64,000 nucleotides of DNA, from the NCBI GenBank assembly GCA_964541255.1, contig CAZIPL010000001.1, forward strand, positions 15,525 through 79,524, read 5' to 3'. Every line of letters begins with the position of its first letter. Position 1 is the stretch's first letter. Positions 17,431 through 26,070 of this stretch are shown here, piece by piece. This DNA comes from CAYOSU01 sp964541255. GTDB lineage: Bacteria; Bacillota; Clostridia; Christensenellales; CAMQZB01. Both the position numbers and the translations under genes were made by a program. Under the pieces are notes generated by a model that was not told where the DNA came from, searched no databases, and worked only from the letters and a program-made list of their open reading frames with translations.

Positions 17431-17479
17431 TATGCTTTTTAAAATAATAACGGAAGCTAAGTTTGCTTCCTTTTGTTTT
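17420..17479 (+). terminator. Tandem stem-loops after the transketolase genes
   Basis: AAAAGCAT-GAT-ATGCTTTT spans the stop codon. GGAAGC (17452-17457) and GCTTCC (17465-17470) form a second stem followed by TTTTGTTTT (17471-17479). The second has full intrinsic-terminator form. It ends only a few bases before the ATG of the next gene. Confidence 0.7.
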
Positions 17480-17482
17480 GTG

Positions 17483-19045
17483 ATGATAAAAATCGACAAC
17501 ATAAAACTAAATATATCCGCAAATGAAGATTTGCTGAAAAAGGTCGCGGCGGAAAAGCTGTCTACGAGCATAAAGAATATCAAGTCGTATACGATATTGA
17601 AAAAATCGATAGACGCGAGAAATAAAGAGGACATAAAATATGTTTATTCCGTCGCGGCAGAGCTTTTCGACGAAAGGTGTGCAAAAAAATTCGAAAGAAT
17701 CGAGCTTGACGATATGGGCTTAGATTCGATAGAGTATCTTCCTATCGATAAGGGTAAGCGCATTGCCGTTGTCGGCAGCGGACCTGCGGGACTTTTTTGC
17801 GCTCTGACTTTGATTAAAAGGGGTGCGACTCCAGTTGTTTTTGAAAGAGGTTATGAGGTCGAAAGGCGAGTCGAAGAGATAGAAAAGTTTATAAAAACGG
17901 GAGTTCTCAACGAGGAATGCAACGTGCAGTTCGGCGAGGGCGGCGCGGGAACGTATTCCGACGGAAAGCTCAATACGGGGACGAAATCTCCGTATATCAA
18001 AGCGGTGCTCAAAGAGTTTGTCAATTTCGGCGCGCCCGAAGAGATTTTGTACTTGAATAAACCTCATATCGGCACGGATATTTTGCAAACCGTAGTAAAA
18101 AACATGCGTGAATATATAATCGCAAACGGCGGAAAGTTTTTCTTCGGGACGAAAATAACGTCTTTTACGACAAAAGACGGAAAGCTCGATAAATTGAAAT
18201 TTACGGGCGAACATAACGGCGAAGAGCACTTTGATTGTGCCGTTTTCGCGATAGGCCATTCGTCGAGAGATACCTTTGAAATGCTTTTGCATAAGGGTGT
18301 TTTGATGGAAAGAAAGCCCTTTTCCGTAGGCGTAAGGGCGGAACATTTGCAAACCACAATAAATAAAGCGCAATACGGAATAGAGTATTCTCCGTATTTG
18401 CCGCCTGCCGATTATAAGCTTGCCGCAAAAGCTTCAGACGGCAGAGGAGTATATAGCTTTTGTATGTGCCCTGGCGGAGAAGTCGTTATGGCGGCGAGTG
18501 AAAAAGGTATGGCTGTTACGAACGGTATGAGCTACCACGCAAGGGATAAGCAAAACGCAAATGCCGCAATTCTCGTTTCGGTCGAGCCGAGCGATTTCGG
18601 CGACGGCAATGTGCTTATGGGTGTGGAATTCCAAAGAAAATTAGAGCGCAAAGCGTTCGAAATAAGTAGTGCTTATAAAGGCGCGACGCAAAGATATATA
18701 GACCTAAAAAACAACGTAGCTTCAAGTAGCATAGGGAACGTCACTCCGTCGATAAGAAGCGGCTATACACTATGCAATTTGCGAGAGGTTTTGCCAAAAT
18801 ACGTTAGTTTTGGAATAATTGACGGAATGGAAAGGTTCGGAAAAATTTTGAAAGGCTTCGACGATGCCGATACGATTTTAACGGGTGTCGAAACAAGATC
18901 GAGCTCGCCCGTTCGCATACTCCGCGACGAAACATTCAATTCGAGCGTTATCGGCATATACCCGTGCGGCGAGGGGGCAGGCTATGCCGGCGGAATAACA
19001 AGCGCTGCAGTCGACGGTATCAAATGCGCCCTCAAAATCCAATGA
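17483..19045 (+). CDS. FAD-dependent dehydrogenase, COG2509-type
   Basis: A 520-residue flavoprotein from the Met at 17483 (an upstream ATG at 17432 would give 537). An N-terminal alpha/beta domain of about 90 residues is followed by the FAD dinucleotide-binding motif IAVVGSGPAGLFCALTL (GSGPAG about residues 98-103), then VFERGYEVERRV and FGEGGAGTYSDGKLNT. These phrases are typical of the 'uncharacterised FAD-dependent dehydrogenase' group. The C-terminus has PCGEGAGYAGGITSAAVDG, the second FAD-contact segment. The natural substrate of the family is not known to me. Neither candidate start has a good ribosome site, and a terminator-like stem lies directly in front. Confidence 0.85.
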   Translation: MIKIDNIKLNISANEDLLKKVAAEKLSTSIKNIKSYTILKKSIDARNKEDIKYVYSVAAELFDERCAKKFERIELDDMGLDSIEYLPIDKGKRIAVVGSGPAGLFCALTLIKRGATPVVFERGYEVERRVEEIEKFIKTGVLNEECNVQFGEGGAGTYSDGKLNTGTKSPYIKAVLKEFVNFGAPEEILYLNKPHIGTDILQTVVKNMREYIIANGGKFFFGTKITSFTTKDGKLDKLKFTGEHNGEEHFDCAVFAIGHSSRDTFEMLLHKGVLMERKPFSVGVRAEHLQTTINKAQYGIEYSPYLPPADYKLAAKASDGRGVYSFCMCPGGEVVMAASEKGMAVTNGMSYHARDKQNANAAILVSVEPSDFGDGNVLMGVEFQRKLERKAFEISSAYKGATQRYIDLKNNVASSSIGNVTPSIRSGYTLCNLREVLPKYVSFGIIDGMERFGKILKGFDDADTILTGVETRSSSPVRILRDETFNSSVIGIYPCGEGAGYAGGITSAAVDGIKCALKIQ

Positions 19046-19171
19046 CGAGGTCGATGAAACCGAATTCAATCCCGTATGTCTTATGCTCAACTTTCGTCGC
19101 AGTATAGTAAAACCAAACTTGTATTGCGATAGCTCAACTTTCACCGTAATAAAAAACGACTAATCAAAATA

Positions 19172-19221
19172 GGCTCCCTTAGTAATGGCGCTGTTTCGGC
19201 GTTGCCGAGACTGAGGGATTG
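19172..19221 (+). repeat. Double-hairpin dispersed repeat, copy B
   Basis: GGCTCCCTT and a degenerate partner form a weak first stem. GTTTCGGC-GTT-GCCGAGAC is a strong second stem, followed by TGAGGGATTG. It lies 125 bp after the FAD dehydrogenase gene. Confidence 0.75.
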
Positions 19222-19260
19222 ATAAAATGCAGCATAACATTGTTTTATTGACTCTAACTC

Positions 19261-19322
19261 GTAGGGCGGTGGCTTTTGTCAAGAGTAAGATTGTTAACAA
19301 CTTGTGCAATGACATTGTATAC
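19261..19322. repeat. 62-bp dispersed repeat, first copy
   Basis: It begins with GTAGGGCGGTGG and continues into unique-looking AT-rich sequence (AAGAGTAAGATTGTTAACAA). The same 62 bp, with about 6 differences, occurs inverted at 57059-57120. The 19046-19392 gap holds only repeats. Confidence 0.85.
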
Positions 19323-19386
19323 GCATTTGGATTGCATGATTGCGCATATGTAAGCTGAACGAAGCGTAGCGGAGCTGGGTAGATTG

Positions 19387-20355
19387 TCAAGCAAGTGCAA
19401 CGCCAAAGAATATTTCGTAGGGGGTTTTCCACCCCAAGCATTTTTTAGGTCTTTTGTTTATGGATAATACTACTTCGTTTAGGCTTTTTTCGTCCAATGT
19501 ATGAAAATTATATCCTTTGGGATAATAAAATCTTAATATATCGTTTGTATTTTCATTTGTTCCTCTTTGCCATGGTTTATGTGGCTCTGCAAAATACACC
19601 TCCGCATTTATTCTTTTCTCTAATTCTCTGAATTCCGAAAATTCAGATCCATTATCCAACAAAATACTTTTAACCGGTTTACTCTTTAATAGCTTTTCTA
19701 TCATTTCTCTTGTTTCAGTAGCCGACCGACTTCGTATTATTCTCGCACATAAATATCTACTCTTTCTATTCACCAATGTTACTAATAAACCTTTTCCGAT
19801 TCCTCCGTAAACGGTATCACCCTCCCAATCGCCTATTCGCATACGTTTTTTGATCTCATCTTTCCATTCGGGGTGTATAGTATTATAGTTGCTGCTTCGA
19901 GGATATCTATGTTTATCTCGTCGTCTTAAGTGTTCTTTTGCTGTAATTTTGGGAAATCTATTCTCTTTTATTGCTCTATATATCGTTGATACGCTTATTC
20001 TTTTACGTTGGGGATTCTCCAATCCCCAACGTCCGCTTATTTGTTCCGGGCTCCAATATTCTTTTAGGTGTTTTACGACATATTCCCATTCTTCTGTATT
20101 TGGTTTTAAAGCATAATTATCTCGGTGGCGTCTTCGCATTATATATAAAGTTTGAGCTCTCCACGAATTATACCAAAACGTATTATCCGACTTTCCGTGA
20201 GGTTTGAATTTCGCTTTATTTCTTCTTACTTCTCGACTGATTGTAGACGGACTTCTCCCTAATATATCTGCAATTCCCCTAAAACTAATTCCTTCGGCAA
20301 GAAATTTTTGTAGACTTTTTCTTTCTTCTATTGTAAAATGATTATATGACTTCAT
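19387..20355 (-). CDS. IS30-family transposase
   Basis: A 322-residue DDE transposase that appears full length. An N-terminal HTH_38-type domain (TIEERKSLQKFLAEG, RGIADILGRSPSTISREVRR; residues about 7-40) is followed by a long linker and the catalytic core: GDWEGDTVYG (first Asp), LLDNGSEFSEF (second Asp), and the Glu region NENTNDILRFYYPKG. The C-terminus is TPYEIFFGVALA. The last codons run through the left terminal repeat of the element, and the stop codon falls just outside it. No frameshift is seen, so the enzyme may be active. Confidence 0.93.
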   Translation of the reverse strand: MKSYNHFTIEERKSLQKFLAEGISFRGIADILGRSPSTISREVRRNKAKFKPHGKSDNTFWYNSWRAQTLYIMRRRHRDNYALKPNTEEWEYVVKHLKEYWSPEQISGRWGLENPQRKRISVSTIYRAIKENRFPKITAKEHLRRRDKHRYPRSSNYNTIHPEWKDEIKKRMRIGDWEGDTVYGGIGKGLLVTLVNRKSRYLCARIIRSRSATETREMIEKLLKSKPVKSILLDNGSEFSEFRELEKRINAEVYFAEPHKPWQRGTNENTNDILRFYYPKGYNFHTLDEKSLNEVVLSINKRPKKCLGWKTPYEIFFGVALA

Positions 20356-20518
20356 ACTACTCCTTTGTATATGTGTTTTGTGGATAATTACATTTTATAC
20401 TTTGGACGATATGAAGTCTATTCTTTTTATCTAAGTCTATATTCTTCATTCAAGGCTTCGCCTTTTATTCAAAATATAGACTTTCCTTAATGGGCTTTCT
20501 TATTCTTGTGTTGCACTT
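19393..20518 (-). mobile_element. IS30-family insertion sequence, about 1.13 kb
   Basis: The inferred ends are AAGTGCAAC at 19393-19401 and its reverse complement GTTGCACTT at 20510-20518. Reading inward, the similarity continues loosely (CGCCAAAGAATA versus ACAAGAATAAG). It encloses almost all of the transposase gene. No convincing flanking direct repeat is seen. The element sits beside a cluster of short dispersed repeats and close to a tRNA gene. The exact ends are inferred from this single copy. Confidence 0.7.
20433..20483. repeat. Imperfect hairpin inside the IS30 element
   Basis: AAGTCTATATT (20433-20443) and AATATAGACTT (20473-20483) flank a shorter stem AAGGC-TTC-GCCTT. It lies between the right end and the transposase start. 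This position would allow it to form in transcripts entering from outside and limit transposase translation. Confidence 0.7.
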
Positions 20519-20612
20519 CAAATTATATCCTATCCACCTCCCTCGTATAATATAATTAATTAGTTTTTTTGCAAGGAACTAAAGTTCTGTCCTGCCTTGC
20601 CACAATCAGAGC

Positions 20613-20650
20613 AAAACAAAAGGAACCAATAAATTGGTTCCTTTTGTTTT
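20613..20650 (-). terminator. Terminator of tRNA-Thr, 18-bp perfect stem
   Basis: AAAACAAAAGGAACCAAT (20613-20630) and its exact complement (20633-20650) are separated by AA. Read on the minus strand it follows the tRNA directly and ends in T-rich sequence. It is symmetrical and may work both ways. Confidence 0.9.
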
Positions 20651-20725
20651 GGAGCTGATAGCGGGAATCGGACCCGCGACCCCATCCCTACCAAGGATGT
20701 GCTCTACCGACTGAGCCATATCAGC
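20650..20725 (-). tRNA. tRNA-Thr (anticodon GGT)
   Basis: 76 nt including an encoded CCA. Acceptor GCTGATA/TATCAGC, D arm GCTCAGTCGGTAGAGC, anticodon stem CATCC/GGATG around the loop TTGGTAG (anticodon GGT), T arm GCGGG-TCCGATT-CCCGC, discriminator T, then CCA. All stems are perfect. It has its own consensus promoter and terminator. The IS30 element ends about 130 bp downstream of its 3' end. Confidence 0.97.
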
Positions 20726-20737
20726 ATCAACTTTGAT

Positions 20738-20766
20738 ATTATAGGGGATAATAGGATTTTTGTCAA
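20738..20766 (-). promoter_or_regulatory. Consensus promoter of tRNA-Thr
   Basis: On the minus strand, TTGACA (20766-20761), a 17 bp spacer and TATAAT (20743-20738). Both hexamers are perfect, ending 12 bp before the tRNA. Confidence 0.9.
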
Positions 20767-20817
20767 TAAAAAATGGACAAAAACTCGCGGAAAAATTTCG
20801 ATTGTCAAAAATTCTCT

Positions 20818-21765
20818 TTATTGTCGCGATTTCTTTCTAAGGTCGTCAAAGTCGAAAGGTATTGTGCGAGAGGTCGTTTTGTCAAATAATCTCGATGCGA
20901 GGCGCTGGTCGTATCTTTCTGCCACTAAGTCGGGCGAAAGGTTTGTCGTTACGATAGTGAGCTTCCCGTGGTTATTTCTTTCGTTGAGAAGATTTGTCAA
21001 ATACTCTTTCGTCACGTTGCGGAAAATCGGCTCTGTGCCCAAATCGTCGATAAGAAGTACGTCGCTGTTGCATGCTGCGGCGAACGATTCAGACAAGCTT
21101 TCGTCGAAGCTTGTATGATATTTGAGGAAGAAATTATTGAGCGAAAATGCCGACAGCGTCAACGTATCGAATCCGCGTTGGCTAAGTTCTTTTGCGATTG
21201 CCTTTGCAAAATACGTTTTTCCCGTTCCGCTTTTGCCTACAAACGCGAAGAATCTCGGCGCGTTTTTAGGGAAGCTTTCGCAAAGCGACATAAACTTATT
21301 TTTGAGCGTCGAATATTTTTCCGACTGCTCGTCGTTCTCGAAAGGGGAGAAGATAGTCGAAAGCGCAGGAACGTCGTTGCCGTTTTCGCCTAAACTACGC
21401 TCTCTCAATTTATTGATAAGCTCTGTTTTGCACTTGCATGTCTTGCCGCCTACATATCCCGTATCGCCGCAAACTTTGCAATAGTAATTCGGCTCGAGGT
21501 TTTTGAGCTTCAATCCGTGAGTATTCAAAAGCGCTTCGAGAATGTTTGTTGTTTTAGAAAGCTCTTTTTCTGCCTCATTACGTTCTTTCGAGCCGTTTTC
21601 GAGCCTTGTCAATACAATTTCAAGCTCTTTTACTTTTGCGTATTGCTCTGAAAAGCCCGTTATTTTTTTTGCGGTGGCGAGGTTTTTCTCCGCGGCAATA
21701 TTTGCTATATAATTTCTTGCCGAAATTGTTTTGTCTGCTTTGTGGGCGATAAGCTTGTCGTTCAT
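20818..21765 (-). CDS. DnaC/DnaI-like AAA+ helicase-loader ATPase
   Basis: A 315-residue protein expected to help load the replicative helicase. The N-terminal helical part (about 1-110) is followed by a Cys cluster YYCKVCGDTGYVGGKTCKCK (about 113-132), as in DnaI-type loaders. The C-terminal AAA+ domain has Walker A GKSGTGKT and Walker B VLLIDDLGTEP, sensor-like TIVTTNLSPD and arginine-rich YDQRLASRLF. It follows the DnaD-like gene after only 3 bp on the same strand, the usual pairing of primosome factors in Firmicutes. Confidence 0.88.
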   Translation of the reverse strand: MNDKLIAHKADKTISARNYIANIAAEKNLATAKKITGFSEQYAKVKELEIVLTRLENGSKERNEAEKELSKTTNILEALLNTHGLKLKNLEPNYYCKVCGDTGYVGGKTCKCKTELINKLRERSLGENGNDVPALSTIFSPFENDEQSEKYSTLKNKFMSLCESFPKNAPRFFAFVGKSGTGKTYFAKAIAKELSQRGFDTLTLSAFSLNNFFLKYHTSFDESLSESFAAACNSDVLLIDDLGTEPIFRNVTKEYLTNLLNERNNHGKLTIVTTNLSPDLVAERYDQRLASRLFDKTTSRTIPFDFDDLRKKSRQ

Positions 21766-21768
21766 AGA

Positions 21769-23217
21769 TTAAAAATCGAGATCCTCGATAGATGTATAAA
21801 CCGCGTCCCAATCCTCTTTAGTATAGGAATGATTGAGCATTTCGGTTTTCGGAGCCTGTTTTTGTGCGATTTGTTTCTCGCTGTTTTTCTTGATTTCTTC
21901 TAAGGTGTTAAGTCCTTTTTCTCTGAAAGAGTTGAGAAGCTTTGCTAAGTATGCATAAGGGGAGTTTGCGTTTTTGGCAAGGCTAGCCGCATAAACGATA
22001 ACGTCGTGTGAGCTTGAGATTGCCTCGAAAGACTTATATTGTCTTCTGTCGAAAGCGTTGACTTTTCTCGAAAGCTCGAGCGCGTCAACCATTTCTTGAA
22101 CGAGCTTGTCCTTTTCTGCGACCATAGCGACGTATTCGTCGAAGTCTTTAGAAGTGAATATTCCGAGTTTAGAGAATTTATATACGGTCTCGTCCATTTT
22201 GGAAAGAGTACGCAAATCCGACTTAAAGCAAAACTCGGCAAGCTTTACGAGAAGTTCTTTTTCAAATCCCATTGCTATCCACTTGACGATATACGTACTA
22301 ATCTCCGCGTCGAGCGATTCGAGGAATACGCCTAGCGCTTTGTTTATCTCGATGGCGAGATTTTTCATATCCTTCTTTGACTCCAAAAAGTCCGTAATCT
22401 CTTTTTCGGAGAATAGCTTATATGAATACAGCTCGCTCATCAAAAGGTCGAGTTTTTTCAAGGCGTTGTTTTCTTTTTTAACGCCGTTTGCCGCTGCAAG
22501 AACGGCTTTTTTGTCAAAGCCCATCGAAATCCACTTTTTATAGGTGTTGTTATCTTCGATATCGACTTTTTTCTTAAGTCCCAGTTTTTTGATTACGTCT
22601 GCAACGTCGCCCGTTTGCAGGTGGTATGCCGAAAGCTCTTCTTCGACGGCTTTAATCGTCGTGATGTTTTTGTAGGCAAAATTCTTCGCTGTCGTCAGAA
22701 TATATTTCAAACCTACCTTTTCGCCTGCGACCTTGACGCAATAAGACGCTATCAAGAGGAACGCTTCGGGCTGAATGTGATATAGCTCGATAACGTTATA
22801 GCACTCCATAAGCTCGTTAGGCGACATCATGCGATTTGAAAGAATTTTGAAAAGTTCTTTGTTGAATTCGTCGTATTTGCCCGGCTTAATCTTTCTCGGC
22901 TTTACGGGGTTATTCGAAACGGAACGGAAGACGACGGATAGGGGATTTATTCCTGTCAAGTCGCATACGCCCAATGCTTCGAGGTTTTCGAACGCGCGTT
23001 TAACTTCGTCTTGCGAAATACCCAAAGCCGAAGAGAAAGTATTCTCGTCCGCATCGACTCCCGCGTGCGCGAGATAAAGCCCGTAAAGGTAAACCTTCAC
23101 GTCGTTTTCGTCCGCGTTTTTGAGGTATTCGCAGATGAATATGTTGTCTACGGCGGTGAAACCGCCCATAAGGTATTCGGGCGAAAGATGCACGATTGAT
23201 CTCGGATTATAGTCCAT
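21769..23217 (-). CDS. DnaD-domain primosome protein
   Basis: A 482-residue protein of the DnaB/DnaD (Firmicutes) helicase-loading type. The N-terminal winged-helix part contains DVKVYLYGLYLAHAG and ALGISQDEVKRAFENLEALGV (about residues 35-85). It is followed by two regions with DnaD C-terminal-like features (phrases such as WISMGFDKKAVLAAAN and WIAMGFEKELLVKLAE, near 230 and 315), which look like repeats of one another. AGGAAG precedes the ATG. It is the first gene of a two-gene operon with the DnaC-like ATPase. Confidence 0.85.
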   Translation of the reverse strand: MDYNPRSIVHLSPEYLMGGFTAVDNIFICEYLKNADENDVKVYLYGLYLAHAGVDADENTFSSALGISQDEVKRAFENLEALGVCDLTGINPLSVVFRSVSNNPVKPRKIKPGKYDEFNKELFKILSNRMMSPNELMECYNVIELYHIQPEAFLLIASYCVKVAGEKVGLKYILTTAKNFAYKNITTIKAVEEELSAYHLQTGDVADVIKKLGLKKKVDIEDNNTYKKWISMGFDKKAVLAAANGVKKENNALKKLDLLMSELYSYKLFSEKEITDFLESKKDMKNLAIEINKALGVFLESLDAEISTYIVKWIAMGFEKELLVKLAEFCFKSDLRTLSKMDETVYKFSKLGIFTSKDFDEYVAMVAEKDKLVQEMVDALELSRKVNAFDRRQYKSFEAISSSHDVIVYAASLAKNANSPYAYLAKLLNSFREKGLNTLEEIKKNSEKQIAQKQAPKTEMLNHSYTKEDWDAVYTSIEDLDF

Positions 23218-23241
23218 TTACTTCCTCTTACAAAAAAAAGA

Positions 23242-23270
23242 TTGAAAATTCCAATAAATTGTGCTATAAT
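23242..23270 (+). promoter_or_regulatory. Promoter of the hydrolase/lepB unit
   Basis: TTGAAA (23242-23247), a 17 bp spacer and TATAAT (23265-23270). The 117 nt leader can fold through TGGTATT (about 23299) and AATACCA (about 23331). Confidence 0.75.
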
Positions 23271-23387
23271 ACCCTTTATCAGGGAAATAAGCATACTTTG
23301 GTATTGCGTTTTGCGATTTTCGCATAAACATAATACCATACAAAATGGGGGAAAATCAATATAATTTTCCCCGTTGAGGAAAATTTT

Positions 23388-25076
23388 ATGGCAAACATTA
23401 TATCACCCGAAGAACTATGGAGCAACGAAACGCTACCCGAAGAACTTGACGCCGAAATACGCGCGACTAAAAAAGCGGGCGGCAATGTTTATTGCGACGT
23501 ATATTTCAACGGAAGAAAATGCGGAGACGAAGTGACGAGAATATACGGCGTTTTGGCTTATCCCGAGGGGAAAGAGCATTTGCCCGTCGTTTTGCTTGTT
23601 CACGACACCGATTCGTCCGTCGATCAATCGTACATCGATTACTTCCTATCGATGAATTTTGCCGTCTTTATGTGCGATATGTACGGCAAAGCCGAGAACA
23701 GAAAGTATACTTATTATCCAGATGCGCTTTTTTATGCCAACAGAATCGAGAACGAGACTTCTTCGATAAGAACGGTTGTCGATTCGCCCAAAAAGACAAT
23801 GGTCTTCGAATGGACTTACGTTCAGCGTTTTGCGATAAAGTTTTTGAAGTCGACTCCCGAGGTTGACGGAAGCAAAATCGCCGCCGTCGGAATAAGGGAC
23901 GGTTCGGAGATAGTATGGCAGCTTTCCTACTTAGAGCCAGAGCTTTCGTGTGCCGCAGCGCTTTTTTATGCTGGGTGGGGTGAACTTGGCAGAAGTTATA
24001 AAAACGACGGAAACAAGCAAAGTGAAATAACGAACGAGCTTGCCGCATACGTAGCTTCCTTATCGCCGCAAAGCTATGCGCCGATAATAAAAACTCCTAT
24101 GATATATATAACCGCCTCGAACAGCGAGGAGGCAAACATTGACAGAGCGCTCGACACTATGGCAAGGATAAACGGCGAAGTGCAGTCGCTTACGTATATT
24201 TCGCCAAACACTATCGACAGCATAGATTATCTCGGAACGAGGGATTTGAAGCTTTGGCTTTGCGAGCATCTTCTCGACGCGAACATCGTTCTTCCCGATA
24301 AGCCGATGTTGTCGCTCGAAAACTTTTCAAACAAACTTTTGGCAAAGTGCGTCGTAGACGATCCGCTTACCGTCAAAAACGTCACGCTGTATTATGCCGA
24401 GGGTAGCTTTATTCCCTCCCGTCGTTGCTATACCGCAAGACCGCTTTCTCTGTCGGGCGGCGGAGATTACGTAGGAAGCGTTGATATAGCGAATTCCGAG
24501 TCTTTCCTATATGCCTTTGTCAACGTAGAGTTCGTTACGGGTTATACGATAACGTCGAATTTAGCCAATGTTCATCTTTCCGAAATGGGCTTTAGCAAAG
24601 AGCCGACTCGCGAAAAACTCATATATAACGGTCTTATGGAAGAAGACGCTTTCTATGCGATTCCCTCTCCTTGCGATAAGAGCGCAAAAGGCACGTTCGT
24701 AGATAAAAAATCTATTTTCGTCAAAGAGGGCGCGGGCGGCATAGAGGGTATTTCGAGCGCGTTGTGCCTTTCGACATTCAAGCTTTCAAACCCCGCTTTT
24801 TGCGGCGACGGCGACGAGCTTTTGGTGTTTGATGTATGTACCGAAAACGTTATGTCGATAACTATATCGGCATATTGCGCTTTGGGAAGCGAGGGAAGAG
24901 ACGTCCATAAAGCAACGATTGCAACTGTCGGAGGCCCTTTATGGCAAAACTTCAAGCTTCAAAAGTCCGATTTCAAGGACGAAACGAATAAGCCGCTTTC
25001 CGATTGGAAAGATATCAACCTCGTATGCTTCGAGGGGGACGGCGAGTTTATCGTGAACAACATTTTGTGGATTTGA
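23388..25076 (+). CDS. Alpha/beta-hydrolase-fold protein with C-terminal beta domain
   Basis: A 562-residue cytoplasmic protein; GAGG precedes the ATG. Residues about 20-290 look like an alpha/beta-hydrolase of the acetyl-xylan esterase/dienelactone hydrolase type: LPVVLLVHDTD (strand 3 and oxyanion region), a nucleophile-elbow equivalent KIAAVGIRDGSEIVWQL, then MIYITASNSEE and the rest of the fold. At the elbow the expected Ser or Cys is replaced by Asp (GIRDG), so it is either non-hydrolytic or uses another chemistry. Residues about 310-560 form a beta-rich domain, possibly carbohydrate-binding-like. It is followed after 6 bp by lepB. Function unknown. Confidence 0.7.
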   Translation: MANIISPEELWSNETLPEELDAEIRATKKAGGNVYCDVYFNGRKCGDEVTRIYGVLAYPEGKEHLPVVLLVHDTDSSVDQSYIDYFLSMNFAVFMCDMYGKAENRKYTYYPDALFYANRIENETSSIRTVVDSPKKTMVFEWTYVQRFAIKFLKSTPEVDGSKIAAVGIRDGSEIVWQLSYLEPELSCAAALFYAGWGELGRSYKNDGNKQSEITNELAAYVASLSPQSYAPIIKTPMIYITASNSEEANIDRALDTMARINGEVQSLTYISPNTIDSIDYLGTRDLKLWLCEHLLDANIVLPDKPMLSLENFSNKLLAKCVVDDPLTVKNVTLYYAEGSFIPSRRCYTARPLSLSGGGDYVGSVDIANSESFLYAFVNVEFVTGYTITSNLANVHLSEMGFSKEPTREKLIYNGLMEEDAFYAIPSPCDKSAKGTFVDKKSIFVKEGAGGIEGISSALCLSTFKLSNPAFCGDGDELLVFDVCTENVMSITISAYCALGSEGRDVHKATIATVGGPLWQNFKLQKSDFKDETNKPLSDWKDINLVCFEGDGEFIVNNILWI

Positions 25077-25082
25077 ACATAA

Positions 25083-25625
25083 ATGACAGAACAAAAAGAC
25101 GATAACAAAATAAATAATAATACAAAAAAAGAACGGCTTTTGAATATCGCGATAGCCGTTCTTTCGGCATTACTCGTTTTGGTTGTCGTATATTCGCTTT
25201 TTTTCGACACGGTAAGGGTTTTGCAAACGAGTATGCTCCCGACGATAGAAAGCGGATCTTATGTTTTTATAAGAAAAACGCATGATGTTAAGCGCGGCGA
25301 TATAGTCGTTTTCAAGGACGATTCGATAGAAAAGAACATGCTGATAAAGCGCGTCGTCGCAATAGGCGGCGATACTATTTCGATTGCCGAAGACGGAATT
25401 TTGAGGATAAAATATATCGACGAAAAGGGAGAAGAGGCTTTAATCGAATATGACGAGCCGTATATAAAAGACGGCGAAAATATAATAATTCCCGAAACGT
25501 ATATTCCGATAGGGTATGTCTATCTTCTCGGCGACAACAGAATCGTGTCCCTCGATTCGAGCGAGTTCGGCGCTGTTCTTCAAAACAAAATAATAGGCAA
25601 AATGCTTTTTGTCTTCGGTAAATAA
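25083..25625 (+). CDS. lepB: Signal peptidase I
   Basis: A 180-residue membrane-bound serine protease that cleaves signal peptides of exported proteins. A hydrophilic N-terminus is followed by one transmembrane helix (about residues 21-42). The catalytic Ser is in QTSMLPTIESG, the catalytic Lys in MLIKRVVAIGGD, and the box-E region is YLLGDNRIVSLDSSEFGAV. The order and spacing fit type I signal peptidases of Gram-positive bacteria. No separate ribosome site is obvious; it starts 6 bp after the hydrolase gene and is probably translationally coupled. Confidence 0.95.
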   Translation: MTEQKDDNKINNNTKKERLLNIAIAVLSALLVLVVVYSLFFDTVRVLQTSMLPTIESGSYVFIRKTHDVKRGDIVVFKDDSIEKNMLIKRVVAIGGDTISIAEDGILRIKYIDEKGEEALIEYDEPYIKDGENIIIPETYIPIGYVYLLGDNRIVSLDSSEFGAVLQNKIIGKMLFVFGK

Positions 25626-25740
25626 AGATAAGTCAATCCGAAAACGGTTAGTTTAATGATTTTTATCGGTTCGTTTGGATTATTTGTATGAATACTCATA
25701 TGTACTTCGATTATATTGAGGTACTTTTTAATATAAAAAG

Positions 25741-25762
25741 TTCGGAAGAAAAAACTTCCGAA
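25741..25762 (-). terminator. Terminator of the DUF1540 gene
   Basis: TTCGGAAG (25741-25748) and CTTCCGAA (25755-25762) pair. On the minus strand a T-run follows, so it ends the small Cys-rich protein gene. It may also stop lepB transcripts. Confidence 0.75.
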
Positions 25763-25808
25763 CAAAGCAATAAAAAATCAACAAAAGAGTTTTTCAAAAA
25801 ATCTAACC

Positions 25809-25952
25809 TTAGATTTCTTCGTAATCGTCGCAATAATGCGCGGTTTTTTCTTTTTTGCAGTTAGTGATTTTAATGCAATCCTTAGTGCATCTACAGCCTT
25901 TTTCGTTAAACTTGCATGATTCCACGCAACAGCTCAATTTGTTTTTGTCCAT
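25809..25952 (-). CDS. Small Cys-rich DUF1540-type protein
   Basis: A 47-residue protein with eight Cys (CC, C, CRC, C, C, C pattern from residue 8 to 41), typical of the short DUF1540 proteins of Clostridia and probably metal-binding. The start is fixed by AAAAGGAGAATAAA directly before the ATG at 25952; longer in-frame forms lack a ribosome site. It has its own terminator and is divergent from rplI. Biological role not established. Confidence 0.8.
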   Translation of the reverse strand: MDKNKLSCCVESCKFNEKGCRCTKDCIKITNCKKEKTAHYCDDYEEI

Positions 25953-26070
25953 TTTATTCTCCTTTTGGGTTTTGATAGTATTATGCGCGAAAGAAAAGAA
26001 TAATATACCGAAAAACAATTTGACAAAAATATGCAATAACGATAAAATTAAATCAAAAAGGAGTGAGATT

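Noticed and set aside
19046..19441. Short coding frames on the minus strand in the repeat island
   Set aside because: They translate the dispersed repeats themselves (the same peptide-like string appears at 57.06-57.12 kb), so they reflect repeat sequence, not genes.
20650..20766. IS30 element as a tRNA-targeted integrative element
   Set aside because: The element ends about 130 bp from the tRNA, with no duplicated tRNA 3' end and no integrase; proximity seems accidental.
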